Below, in pieces: positions 35,561-64,000 of a DNA stretch of 64,000 nucleotides. The stretch is taken from the NCBI GenBank assembly GCA_963969595.1, contig OZ018417.1, positions 2,296,501 to 2,360,500 of the forward strand, given 5' to 3'. The first letter of the stretch is position 1; every line of letters begins with the position of its first letter. Made by a program: the position numbers and the translations under genes. The notes below the pieces were generated by a model, which had not been told where the DNA came from, made no database searches, and saw only the letters and a list, made by a program, of their open reading frames with translations. This DNA is from Neckera pumila (Eukaryota; Streptophyta; Bryopsida; Hypnales; Neckeraceae).

Positions 35561-37529
35561 TACAAGTAAAAAGAATTGATGATGACGGTGCGGGAAGGTG
35601 GGCTCACGTCGCGGGTGGCGCCCACATGTCGGGCCGGGTTGGGTCGAGTCCCGCCGCGCCGGGCCGGGCGGGGCCGGAAGCAAGAGCTTCCTTGAGAGCC
35701 ATCGCGGCGGAGGGAGGGAAGACAGTGAGCGCGGCCTGATTTTGCTGCGAGCTTCAGAGTAAGCATTCCGCTCACCTTCTTTCCCATTGTCATCCTCTTC
35801 GTTTGTTGTTGTCTCTACAATACTTTTCCCTGCTTCTACTTCTCTACTGCAACTTGCCTTCCTTGTGCATGCGCCCCCGTCTCTCTATCTCTCTCTCCTC
35901 CTCCCTTCCTTCCATACCTGCTCCTCAGATCTACTACCACCTCTGTCTCTCTCTCTCTCCCTTCCCCTGGCCGATCCGGCCATTCCATGCCGCCTCCAGG
36001 TACTCTTCGGTAGGGTTCCGCAAATGCCTGTCGCTTGTAATGTGGCCTGTGGCTTGAGTGCATTTTTTATTTGGAAAGGCTGTTGACTGGCGGCGATCGT
36101 AATGCGACTTCAATTCTTGGTTAGATTGTTGTCATGTCCTCCCTTGCGACTGAGGTTTTCTGCTTTCGCGGCTCTGTTTCTTGTTTGATCGTCTGTTGAG
36201 GCGAGTCTTCTCGGATGAGTTGGCGAGTATGTGGCTGGATCGTCATTTCGCGTGAGGGATGGTGGTTTGGGAGTTCGGGATGGTGATTCATCAATTTGAG
36301 AGTCTGGGCTAGGCAGGGCACAACAATGTGAGTACTTTTGGTTCGATGTGGAGCGGAAATAGCGGTTGGTAGGGGACGAGAGTGTTCGATGTACGCATTT
36401 TGACTTTGGAATGCGCATTCCGGGGAGAAGAATGATATCAGATTCTATGTTGATTTGATGACAATCAGGACTGGGTGCATGGCTGGGGACCTAAATGGCA
36501 ATGCGAGGATTTATAGCGCGATCTTGAGTGTGGCGATTGGGAGTATTGCTGAATAATTGTGAGAAAAGAACGCTCGTCGTTCTTGATCCGCTATTTGTTG
36601 TCCTCGTTCTGCTTTAACTAGAGATTTCTATTGAATTCCGTTAGACGAAATGAATTTCGTGAATTTCGTGAATTTCGTGAGTCGTTATCACATTAGTTTT
36701 AATTAGCAGCAGGGGCTCAAAACTAGTTACCGAGGTGTGTTTGCTTGCGAAATTCAAGGTCCTCACGAATGTTCAGTTGCGTTCCAGCTAGAATGCGCCG
36801 CCGAGAATGGTCTACTTGAGCATTTAGTTGAGAGAATGGATTATTTTACGGCCCTCCTAGTATTGATTGGACAGAGGGCGATGCTAGAGGAGGGAAGTGC
36901 GACATAAACCCTGGACTGAGAAAGCAAAAAAAGTTGAGGAAATGTACGGTGAATGTCACATGTACGCTTTCACTGTACAAGTAATGTATCTATTTTCAAT
37001 GAAAGACCCCCTCCCCTTCTGTCCAGAGCCAGTGAACGGTGCTGTCTACTTTCTTGATTCTCCGAATCCACACGGATTCAACAGTTGACGGCCAAGACGT
37101 TTGTCAATTTCTGCTTGCACGAAAACTTAGTTTATGGTTTAAGGTGTTTATTTTAAATCATTGATGTTTGCTTGGACTGAAATGCAGGGATCTTGGATGC
37201 GAATCCTTGAGGAAAGTAGGCGTGATTTCCTGAATTGCATCTATGAGACTCACTCTGGTGACCGTTCTGTGAAAGTGCTTCGATTATGGTCTTTTGAGGC
37301 AAAAATTTTGGCGGGGTTTTGGGTTTCTCTGCCGAGTCCAGATGTTCCTGGTTTCTGCTTACGAGTGGTCGACCGAATTGCAGGAATCTAGAATTGCCAA
37401 GATATATCTGACAAGGTGATTTGACTGAAGATCAAGGAGGGTGATGACGATATCCTGAGGTTTCGGCCCATGATTTTACATATACTGCTAGTTTTAATGC
37501 AAGTAACCTATGTCAAGTAGGTGGACATC
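35561..37529 (+). promoter_or_regulatory. SPI: SPI promoter, 5' leader and leader intron(s)
   Basis: A GC-rich patch (35,580-35,720) with repeated GGGCCGGG is followed by a CT-rich tract (about 35,876-35,970, CTCTCTCT runs) typical of plant 5' leaders. A candidate donor CCTCCAG|GTACTC lies at about 36,000, so the leader is probably spliced to an exon containing the ATG at 37,530. A short tandem repeat GAATTTCGT x3 lies at 36,651-36,679. No coding exon was recognised; the 63- and 76-codon frames at 36.9-37.4 kb lack resemblance. Confidence 0.4.
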
Positions 37530-55714
<18,185 letters not shown>

Positions 55715-57192
55715 CACCGTCCCCTTGACCATTTCTATGTACAATTTTTATTTTTCAAGTTCCATCCTTTATGGGCAAAGTTTCCTCTATGCTTGGATTA
55801 TATGCACATGTTCAGGCTGAATTTTCTTTCATTTGCTGCATTGCTTGTCGAGTAGTCTCGCTAACTTGTTACCATGATTTAAAGTCTTCAATTAGTCGAG
55901 AACCGTACGATGCACTTGAAACAAAAAAGGCTAGCCAAGGTCCAGAGATCCGGTCCAAAGAAAGAAGTTACTGAAGTCGACCGCACTTCTACCAAAACAG
56001 AGTGATAACATAGAGACAGAATACAGAATTCTTAATTGTCAAATCAACGCTTAGTCTTCACGGTGGACATACTCAACAACCTCTCTGCGAATCCAATACA
56101 AATTCTCGAGGTGCAAGCATCAACTGTCAACAAAATATGGTAAAATGTCTCACTATTTTACAACTTAGAATGTTTCTGGACTTTACATCTGGCACCAAGC
56201 AAGCCAGCACAGGAATATAGTTTACAGTCGGCCACAACTCTGAGTTGCTTTGGACTCTCTGTCTCTCTGTTTTTTCTATGTACTCTTTACATGCGGTGAA
56301 CAACAACGTGTTGCATGCCAAGCCAGTGCTGACAAATATATCCTCTTCCTCAGGCCAACTTCTATGCACAGAAAGTAGCGAATTTAACTCAAATATTATC
56401 ACTACCTTCCTGCATATTGGTGAGTAGGAAGCTTTTCACGGAGCTTTTCTAATTGTTTTCCTCCAGTGTCATAGTAATGGCAGCGAGCCTGTATATTGGG
56501 AATTTGTAACATCTAAAACTCCCACATGTATTGCCAAGTGTATTGGGTGTATGTAACATCTGAAAAAACCCGCACGTGACTCTCTAATTCAGAGTCCAGT
56601 GGAAGCTACCCCTCACAACCCTCCCTCCATGTGGCATAGTTCATAGAAGAAGTAACTCTCAACAATCTCGTATAACTCATCAGAGTTTCTTTTCTCTTCT
56701 CCAGAGAGGTGCCTAGAATGACCAGTGCACCACCAAAAAGGACAAAATTGCAACCCCCCATGGCAAAAGGGGACAGTCACCTCGGACAAATTGAATCGAT
56801 AATGTTCGAAGGCGAGACCTTCAACCATCATATCATCATATCCTTTGGTTCATCATCCAGAGACAAAAAAAACTGTGGATGATGAAGGAGATGATGTGCC
56901 AAAGGATTAGACCTTCAACCGTCGAATCCTCCAGTTTATCATCCACAAAACAAACGAATTTGGATGATGAAGAAGAAAAATGTTTGAAAGTCTAACCTCC
57001 AACCATCAAATCCTCCAATTCATCACAAAACATCTCTACATGGTGTAGTAGATGACGTTCGTCTTCTACCAAAATCCTCCCGTCCATCATCCACAAGAAG
57101 GAAAAGAAGCACCCTTGCTGCAAAAGCTCGGTCGGATTTCGTCGAACCCGACCGAAACTTGCTGTGGGTGTCGGTGTTGTTGAGAGACGGAA
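55715..57192. other. Convergent 3' flanks of SPI and the ERF gene
   Basis: This probably contains the SPI 3' UTR (from 55,715) and the ERF 3' UTR (leftward from 57,192). No coding exon was recognised. The 56,785-57,110 part is a degenerate tandem repeat (separate entry). Confidence 0.4.
56785..57110. repeat. Degenerate tandem repeat, ~80-95 bp period
   Basis: The phrase ACCTTCAACCATCATATCAT (~56,816) recurs as ACCTTCAACCGTCGAATCCT (~56,910), ACCTCCAACCATCAAATCCT (~56,994) and CTACCAAAATCCTCCCGTCC (~57,067). Each is followed by a variant of TTCATCATCCACA and a GGATGATGAAG-type stretch. Three to four diverged units lie just 3' of the ERF stop codon. Confidence 0.6.
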
Positions 57193-58533
57193 TCAATAGT
57201 ACCCCACCGGCACTTGGTGTTGCCATTGATCTCCTCGACAAGACGTAGACGGCCTCTTCAAACTCTGCTCCCACAACGAGCTCTCCGCCGCCCAAGTGCG
57301 CGCTCTCTTCTGCCCAGTCAAGCGACTATAAGCTTCCAAGTCCACCAACGGATTCGCGTTTTGGATCTGCGCGGCTATGGCGTCATGGTAGCCATAGCCA
57401 AATCCAGGAGTCAGATGATTCGCAAGCTCTTCATAATACGGGGGCACCGCCGCAATGCGTTGCCTTGCAGTCCCCAGCAGCTGCGCCATTTGCATATACG
57501 GCGACAACGCGGGCGAGGAGGCTTCCTGCAGCCGCTGCAACCACAGCGCCGCCAGCAGCTCCGAATGGCCATGGCCATGCGGAAGGCTTGGGCTGTGGCC
57601 AGACTGTTGCTGCTGCTTGGGCAATGGCCGCGACTGGGAAGAGCATCCGGAGCTAGCTGCATCCACATGGTCCCCATTCTTCGACGCCATAGAAGCCGCG
57701 TACACGTTCGCCTTCAAAGGGAAATTCAGCAAGGCCTTGCACCCCCGCATCTCGAACGCCGCCTGGTCGTAAGCGCACGCCGCATCGAACGCCGTGTCGT
57801 ACGTCCCCAGCCAAATCCTGGCGCCGTTCTGTGCAGAGTCGCGAATCTCAGCGGCGAATTTGCCCCAGGGACGTCTTCTCACGCCGCGGTAGTTCAACGA
57901 TCGAGGAGGCTTCGGGGGGGTGACTGGAACTGCAATTGACTTCGAGGAAGAAGCTTCTTCACAGGGGTAGCCGCCATAGCCATTCCCGTCCTCGCGTAAT
58001 ACACTCTGCAGAAACATGCTGTCGGCGTCGGAGTCCTTTGATGAAGATGAAGTCTTCGTGGCTGTGATTGTGGAAGGACTGGGCTCTGACCGCGATAGCA
58101 AGTAACTCGGAGGTAAGGCGAGATTCGGCAGCGGACGACCCGTGCGGTTACTGATCACGGGGGGACGATCTTCCACGGGGGTGAATCCAAAACCAACCAC
58201 ATCTAGAGTCTCGCTAGTGGGCTCACTTGAGTCCCGAATTGGATCCCGAATTGGGTCCCGAGCTGGGCTCCATGTCGGAATTGGCTCCGTGTCCTTGTTG
58301 CCCTTCGGCGATGGCAGCGGGGATGGCATGCGTGATGGCATGGGCGACATCATGGGGGAGACTAAGCTCTTCAAGAAAGCTTCAGTGCTCATGTCGTAGT
58401 TGAGGTGCTCGTTCCACTGCGGAAGAAAATGCTCCTCGGGAAGGCAATTGTCGTCATCTTCAAGTAAGTAATGGCGGAACTCTTCGATCATGCCTCGTCT
58501 CTGTTGCCGTGTCTCCGTCACTCCGACCGCCAT
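57193..58533 (-). CDS. AP2/ERF-domain transcription factor
   Basis: This is a nuclear DNA-binding protein of the ERF subfamily; members bind GCC-box-like elements and often act in stress or hormone responses. The 446-aa intronless frame starts at the first ATG ([11 protein letters not shown]); the frame stays open further upstream but without an ATG. The single AP2 domain at ~213-272 has [39 protein letters not shown] and [12 protein letters not shown]. The ALNFP-type end and the Ala and Asp residues in the AEIRD and ACAYDQAAF positions favour ERF over DREB. The N-terminal half is Pro/Ser-rich and has a short DPIRDPIRD duplication and [12 protein letters not shown]. The C-terminal half is His/Gln- and Ala/Leu-rich. 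No EAR motif was seen. The orthologue is not identified. Confidence 0.9.
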   Translation of the reverse strand: MAVGVTETRQQRRGMIEEFRHYLLEDDDNCLPEEHFLPQWNEHLNYDMSTEAFLKSLVSPMMSPMPSRMPSPLPSPKGNKDTEPIPTWSPARDPIRDPIRDSSEPTSETLDVVGFGFTPVEDRPPVISNRTGRPLPNLALPPSYLLSRSEPSPSTITATKTSSSSKDSDADSMFLQSVLREDGNGYGGYPCEEASSSKSIAVPVTPPKPPRSLNYRGVRRRPWGKFAAEIRDSAQNGARIWLGTYDTAFDAACAYDQAAFEMRGCKALLNFPLKANVYAASMASKNGDHVDAASSGCSSQSRPLPKQQQQSGHSPSLPHGHGHSELLAALWLQRLQEASSPALSPYMQMAQLLGTARQRIAAVPPYYEELANHLTPGFGYGYHDAIAAQIQNANPLVDLEAYSRLTGQKRARTWAAESSLWEQSLKRPSTSCRGDQWQHQVPVGYY

Positions 58534-58980
58534 CACTGCAACCCAATCTCGCAACTCCAGTTCACCAATTCCAGCAACACTTGAGGTCGATCAAAGTACA
58601 CTATTAGAACTCCATGGAAATTCCGTCGAATTCACGACTGGGCCCTGTCGATCAATGGATTGGGTTCGATCGATTCTTCGCTCAGGTTGATCAGTTCGAT
58701 CACTGCAAAGGGGCGGACTTCAGAGTGCTAGTAAGTGCCGCAGGAGATGAGCACGAGAAGAACAAGAAGCTAGATATTCTCGCTAGAGGTTATGGAACTT
58801 GATGAGCCCTGGAATGCCCATATAAGCGGGTTGGGGAATCACGCTTCCGGTGTTGGGGTGGGCCGGGCCGGGACTGGACCCCACCGAAGAGTATACCGAT
58901 TTTCGAGTGAAAGTCTATAGTGAATTTCGAGTGAAGTTTTGATATGAGGCTGGTCAGCTTATTACCCGAGGTATGTAATA
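58534..58980 (-). promoter_or_regulatory. Probable ERF promoter and 5' leader
   Basis: This is upstream (rightward) of the ERF start codon, with balanced composition to about 58,900. No specific regulatory motif was identified. Confidence 0.3.
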
Positions 58981-60779
58981 AGTCTCATGATTCATGCAGT
59001 CCCTTTGGGTGTTGACATGGAACTGATGGAAGTGCGGTAGAGTTGACGGGTGGACTGGTGGGAGACTTGCTTTGACACTTCTGCTGCTTTCTTTGGGTTT
59101 GCCGCCCGAGGTTGTTAGATTTCACTGTTTCGAAGTTGTGTTAGCTTAACTTCCCAGCTAGCAAAGCACCTCATCAGCACTAGGCTCTGCAGCTTTTGAT
59201 TGGACTCATGCAGCTGGGGAGCTTCAAATCATGACCCTTAATTTCAGGGTCAGAATATGATGCTCCACACTTCAGTAAATTAGTACTGTAGTGCAGCCGA
59301 CAGTCTGTGCTGCTTGCGTACCTGCTGCGCTGCTGGTTTCTCCGTAGTCCCGGCCAAATCGTCTCGCAAGCGTGCAAGTTTGGATCATTAATTTATCTAG
59401 AGCTTAAACACTGCAAGAACAATGTGTGCAGGGGTTACAGACAAAGAACTTAAAACTGCTTATCAAAATGATTTCGGAGTTATGGTATCTATAAAATTGG
59501 GGACAGGATGGGAGCAGTCAACAAAGATTCAGCTTCTAAAGGTTGTATGAATCGTCATTATGTCATTCGTCTTGAAAAGGGACAGGAGGAGCCTAGCTAG
59601 CCTAGCCTACAAGCTGAGCTCATGCACTGTTGTCCATACAAACACCGCCTACTTCTAAAGGGTAGTCAACAAAGACACCATCCGAAATGGGGAGATCCAT
59701 ATGAAACCACAACTGTAATATCTCCACCATTCAAAAAACTAGTAGATTGACCCAACCACAAAAAAAAAAGAAAAAAGACAGACTGACCCTTCTTTGAACG
59801 AATGTTGAAGGCCAGGATGGAAGTACCTGAGTCGTACTCAGCATCATTACTTGCCTTGCCCAGCCAAATGCTTGTGACTGCAAAGGGGTTCAAAAGGGGT
59901 GTGGAAAAATACCCAGTAATGTTTTTTCTCTCTTGAGGTTACTTCTTGAAGAGTTGAAGTTGGTCGCACCATCATGGATGACTATTTTTTTGTGTGTGTC
60001 AAAGGCCCCACACTTGCTTTGGGATTAAAAAACAAATACTTTGGATGTGTAAAAAAAACAGCTCATAATTTGTTGTCTTCTTGACCAATATGAAGGGAGA
60101 CTACATGCATTCTGTTGTCCAAGGACAAATTGAAACACCCTGGTACCCCTGAGGGAGTATGGTACAGTACGTAGTGGTACAGTACTTTTTGCCATGGTTG
60201 GGACCATGGCATGGAGAACTCAATTCCATTTGTGTGTAACAACAATGTGGATGAGGATGGATGGTCAATTTCATCAAAATGGCACCATTCCAAAACTTTG
60301 GCGCTTTTACAGTTCAGAACAGCCGTTTTGAAATCTATATTTGTCTCAGATGTTTCAAAACGTCCGTGCTAACTCTATACCTGTCCTAGATGGTCAAAAT
60401 GTCACACCATTGAAATGGCACAATAATATCGCCATTTTAATGAAATTGCCCATACAACATGGTGGTGATACTACTTATAATAATAGTAATGATAATAATT
60501 GGTACAACACAAACTTACTTGAACAAATTGCCAAGTAGCTTTGCCAAAAACATGTAAAAATCAATATTCTTTTTGTATATCATCTTTATTTCAATATTGA
60601 AGTTTTTTATTCAAATTTTACTCAAATCATCCTTGCACTTTTAAATATCTATCATGCTCGGGATCAGGTTTTAACAATCAGTGGGCACATTATAAGCTAG
60701 GTTTCATTTTTTGGACATACTTGAGAGTGAATTTTGTATGAAATCTCTAAAATCCATCAACTTTGTTCATTTTGGTCAA
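58981..60779. other. Intergenic spacer
   Basis: No gene or repeat boundary was recognised. Short open frames on both strands are without resemblance to known families. Confidence 0.35.
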
Positions 60780-61170
60780 TTAATCCCTAAAAGCCAAAGG
60801 TCTTTTCTTCTATAAAAAACACTATAAACTACCATTTCTAGGGTTGTCACATTGGGTGTTCTAGGGTCACTAGACGTCCCGGACGGACGAGCGAACCGAA
60901 CTGGACAGACAAACGGTCCAGACAGATTTGCACAGAAATCGAAACCATGGAGCTTCGAATTTTGCCAAATTAAAAAAAAGTTACCATTGACTGGACAGGG
61001 GACTTCAGGGCGAGGGTTTAAAGTGTGTCTAAGGTAACTCCACGTCGACTTTTTTTAACTTCACATAAAGTCAACTATATGTTGACTACATCGGACAGGC
61101 AGAATCTCAACCGGACGGGCGAGCAGGCGGACGCCTTATCCGGTATGACAACCTTGTGCAAAGCCAAACA
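60780..61170 (+). mobile_element. Left-end fragment of the ~0.9 kb TIR family, split by a nested element
   Basis: It starts TAATCCCTAAAAGCCAAAGG and continues AAAAACACTATAAACTACCATTTCTA to 60,840 (quoted as landmarks AAAAACACTATAAAC and TACCATTTCTA). It resumes after the nested insertion as TTGTGCAAAG at 61,154, matching the family phrase CCATTTCTATTGCAAAG. The remainder of the element is not recognisable beyond about 61,170. Confidence 0.5.
60841..61153. mobile_element. 313 bp MITE-like element nested in a TIR-family fragment
   Basis: The ends are GGGTTGTCACATTGGG (left) and the inverse of GGTTGTCATACCGG (right), about 11 of 14 matching. Sub-terminal repeats of a GGACGGACGAGCG / GGACGGGCGAGC type occur near both ends. 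It interrupts the family phrase CCATTTCTA..TTG..CAAAG, which defines the insertion site. No clear duplication of target bases was found. Confidence 0.6.
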
Positions 61171-61674
61171 ATGACAATCTCCTTAACAGCTAGGCCGTTG
61201 CCCTTTGGCATGATCAAGAAGGTACTCCCTAACAGTCAAATTGTTATCATTTGTTTTTTCAATATCAACATAGTAAAATAGTACTTATCCTATCTCTAAT
61301 GTGTAATGTTGTTTCTTATTTCAATTTTCCGGCAAGTTACAATGAATTTACACATCCCACCATTGAAGAAGAGGATCTATTGACTACTAGATGGGAGATG
61401 TTCTATGACTGGGAGTGTTGATTGCACATTTAGATTAGATCTGAAAATCATGACATTTAGATTGTTTGCATTTGAACACTATGAAAATTTTAGTACGGGT
61501 TTCACCCAGTTAGTGAGAAAGTTTGGGTGGAACCACATTTTTCATTTTTGTTGTCGAAGATGAAGTCTAAGTTTTCTTGCATGATTTGAAGTTGGTACAT
61601 GCATGATTCCAAGTTTGCGTGAATTGAGGAGAAAATGAGAACGCGCTACATTCAAATAAAATTCTACTGATGGA
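61171..61674. other. AT-rich spacer, possibly degenerate 5' part of the CACTA element
   Basis: No clear coding phrase for the transposase N-terminal part was recognised. Confidence 0.3.
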
Positions 61675-62880
61675 TTGTTTTTTATTATGAGCTGGCAATA
61701 TCTCCTCATCATGCATTTGTTGGATGTCATGCACTATGAGAAGAACCTCTGTGAAAACATTGTGAAGACATTGATGGCTATGAACGATACACCTAGAAGT
61801 CGACAAGATGTGGAGAATCTAGGAATTTGTGAAGAAATATGGTTGCAGGCATCTACACATGAGAATGTGGATTACTACATGCCGCATGCTCCATATGTGT
61901 TGAGTGCGGAAGAACAGAAAGTTTGTTGGAATTATCTCAAGTATCCGGACCCCAGCAAATTATGTGGGTTCCATTCACAAGTGTTTGGTGGATGGAGAAT
62001 TACAGTACATGAAAACACATGACTACCATGTTCTGATGCAGCAGGTAAGTTACTTTTTGAAGTATTTTATGAACCACACTTACTCATATGTTGTAGAAAT
62101 GATAGGTATTGAGTTCATAATGAGGATGACTTTGAAGAAGAGAAGAAGTTTAATTAGAAGGTCGGAAGAAGCTGTTCCTTCACTGTCTGTACTGACAAAG
62201 AGCTATACAGCAGTGAATGACTGGTTACTTTGTTCGCACAGTGCTATGTGAAAGAAAATTTGTTGATCTGATCAGTACATCCGTTACAAAATGTATTTTG
62301 TTTTTTAAATTTGCTTTGAAAAGTGCAGGTACTTCCAGTTGCTGTTTGTAATGTTTTAGATGAGAATGTGCGGTCGGCAATCATATAAATGTGCCACGTT
62401 TTCTAGAGACTTTGTGACAAGCAAGTACGGAAGAGTGATGAAGGAGACATGATGAAGGATGTTGTGATGGCCACCTGCATGTTGGAGAAAGAATTTCCAC
62501 CGACTTTTTTGAATGTTATGACGCATCTTCCAGTGCACTTAGTGCAACAGTTATTCATGTGTGGCCCCATACATTGCCGGTGGATGTATCCAATTGAGAG
62601 GTATATGAAGACGTTGAAGGATTATGTCCATACATATGCACATCCGGAAGGAAGCATAGCGGAAGGATATAAAATGGAAGATACATTGGGTTTCTGCACG
62701 GAGTACATGATGCAATACAGAGGTACAACCCAACGTGTGTGGGATGGAATGGAGGATGCTAGAATGAACGATGAGATTCTGTCACCTCATGAGTCCATAA
62801 AGAGGAAACTATCATAGAAGATGCGAAGCTATGCGCATGCCTTCGTTCTAGACAATGCAGCTTGCTTGCAATCCTGGCGA
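61675..62880 (+). pseudogene. CACTA (En/Spm, TNP2-type) transposase remnant, tnp2 and DUF4218-like regions
   Basis: Order and phrases follow plant CACTA TNP2 proteins. Part 1 (61,690-62,044): LLDVMHYEKNLCENIVKTL and NLGICEEIWLQ, with a frame shift near 61,945, then DGELQYMKTHDYHVLMQQ ending at a GTAAGT donor. An intron follows (62,045-62,328). Part 2 (62,329-62,880): VLPVAVCNVLDENV, two in-frame stops, then MLEKEFPPTFLNVMTHLPVH, CGPIHCRWMYPIERYMKTLK and HPEGSIAEGY. A further TAG at 62,815 is followed in frame by AHAFVLDNAACLQSWRE. At least one frameshift and three stops mean it is dead or needs unusual splicing. Confidence 0.85.
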
Positions 62881-63240
62881 GAGTGAGTGACTTAAATGCA
62901 AACTTTGATTTCAGCTTGACAACAGTCATTTCTACATACTTCAAAATTTTTTTCATTCTTTCTGGGAATGGTTGCAGACATTTGTGTGCAATTGAAGGAC
63001 CATGAGATGAATGTTTTTTTTTACCACTTGTATTGTGTAGGAATAGTGACTTTTGAATTGACCGTTGTAAGGCACGTTTCATGTATATTATTGTGTTCAA
63101 ATGTTTAATGAAGCATTGGTTGGAAACATTACATGTTTTGATAGTACATACACTTTGCCGTTCGTGCACTTTGACTAACAGCACTTGTGCACTGTACGTT
63201 GCGTTGCAGAGAGTATACAATAGCTAAAATGCAAAGATGA

Positions 63241-64000
63241 AAAGACCATGAGTCTTATCGAGTAGAGAGGCAACGTTGTCATGTTTCTGGCGCCATGCAA
63301 TATCCAATGGAGTTGAGTGAATTGCCTTGCTTTGCTGATTGGTTTTGTGCACGAGTTCGTGATGCACAGAATGCCGGTGAGCAAGTGGACTCAGATGTTT
63401 TACAATACAATCAACCACCCAAGCGTTATGCAACATCTCATAGACAGATGTACAGTTATGGAGTGCATTTCCGAATTCGCAGTTCAGAAGCAGCCCTGGT
63501 AACAAGAGACTCCTCTGTTGTAGCCTCTTTTACACGCGAATTAAGATGGGGGATTCGCAACGGTAGACCAACTGAAAGAACGGATGATTATATGGGCTAC
63601 ATTGAAGAGATTCAAGAGTTGGACTATTGCAATCATTGCACCACAATGCTGGTATGTGATTGGGTACGAGCGTCACGTGATGCGCGATCTTCAAACGTGG
63701 TCCGCGATAAATATGGCTTCACCGTGGCTAACTTCAACCACATGGATGGACAAGTGCATGCTGATTCTTTTGCATTCCCTTTGCTTTGTCAGCAAGTGTT
63801 CTTTTCTGACAATCCACACCGTCAAGGCTGGAAAGTTGTATGTCAAACTGATGTTAGAGGTAGACGGACAGAACCTTTGTCTTCAACAAATGTTGCCAAT
63901 GCCTTGGACATTGGCAACAATGCAGATTTTATAGGTCTGCAACCCCCTATTTTGGAATCAGAAGCACCACGCGTCCCGCGTACTGTAGGAGGTTTGTACA
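63241..64000 (+). pseudogene. CACTA transposase downstream part (DUF4216-like), open to window end
   Basis: This frame follows a TGA at 63,238 and runs 253 codons without a stop to the window end. Its first ATG is at 63,295. Phrases match the region downstream of DUF4218 in plant CACTA proteins: ELPCFADWFCARV, SHRQMYSYGVHFRIRS, DDYMGYIEEIQELDY, TTMLVCDWV, VVRDKYGFTVANFNHMDGQ, SFAFPLLCQQVFFSDNP and GWKVVCQTDVRGR. It shares the element with 61,675-62,880, separated by a probable intron (donor-like GAGA|GTGAGT near 62,878). It is classed with a dead gene because the upstream half is broken; this half itself is intact as far as seen. Confidence 0.8.

Noticed and set aside
35876..35970. CT-rich tract as a possible microsatellite gene feature
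   Set aside because: It is ordinary pyrimidine-rich plant 5' leader sequence and was folded into the SPI leader entry.
57214..57939. 241-codon plus-strand open frame
   Set aside because: It lies wholly antisense to the ERF coding region and its Arg/Leu-rich translation reflects the opposite strand's codon bias; no family resemblance.

Overview
This is nuclear DNA from a land plant. The genes have many short GT..AG introns, and the gene set is plant-specific: a MINIYO-type RPAP1, a SPIRRIG-type BEACH protein, a plant U2AF35, an AP2/ERF factor and plant-type CACTA transposase domains. AT-rich spacers are packed with small terminal-inverted-repeat (TIR) elements and a non-LTR retroelement remnant. 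The compact gene islands and divergent protein sequences suggest a seedless plant, perhaps a moss, but that is a low-confidence inference. I saw no tRNA, rRNA, CRISPR or prokaryote-type operon.

Layout. 1-3 kb: AT-rich TIR-element debris. 4.5-11.9 kb (+): IYO/RPAP1, 10 exons. 12.4-12.9 kb: a long imperfect foldback. 13.4-15.1 kb (-): COX6A, 4 exons. 16.6-16.9 kb (-): MIC10, with a probable non-coding leader exon near 18.3 kb. 18.6-28 kb: a repeat field holding several copies of a ~0.9 kb TIR family (one nested in another), a decayed LINE with an RNase H domain, and tandem duplications. 29.35-31.1 kb (-): U2AF35, 5 exons. 31.6-35.5 kb: more repeats, including a full ~0.9 kb copy interrupted by a 279 bp element with a clean target duplication. 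37.5-55.7 kb (+): a 31-exon SPIRRIG-like gene of 3,812 codons whose phases close throughout. 57.2-58.5 kb (-): a single-exon ERF. 60.8-64 kb: TIR elements and a degenerate CACTA transposase gene whose DUF4216-like part runs open off the window end.

The host genes act in separate processes: RNA polymerase II assembly/elongation (IYO), respiration (COX6A), cristae shaping (MIC10), 3' splice-site recognition (U2AF35), membrane trafficking (SPI) and transcription (ERF). Nothing indicates a functional cluster. Exon joints were placed by hand from GT/AG sites, reading phase and family resemblance; no alignment was run.

The most novel material is the family of ~0.9 kb non-coding AT-rich elements ending in TAACCCCTAAAGGACCAAGG-like TIRs, with its internal stratigraphy of nested insertions.
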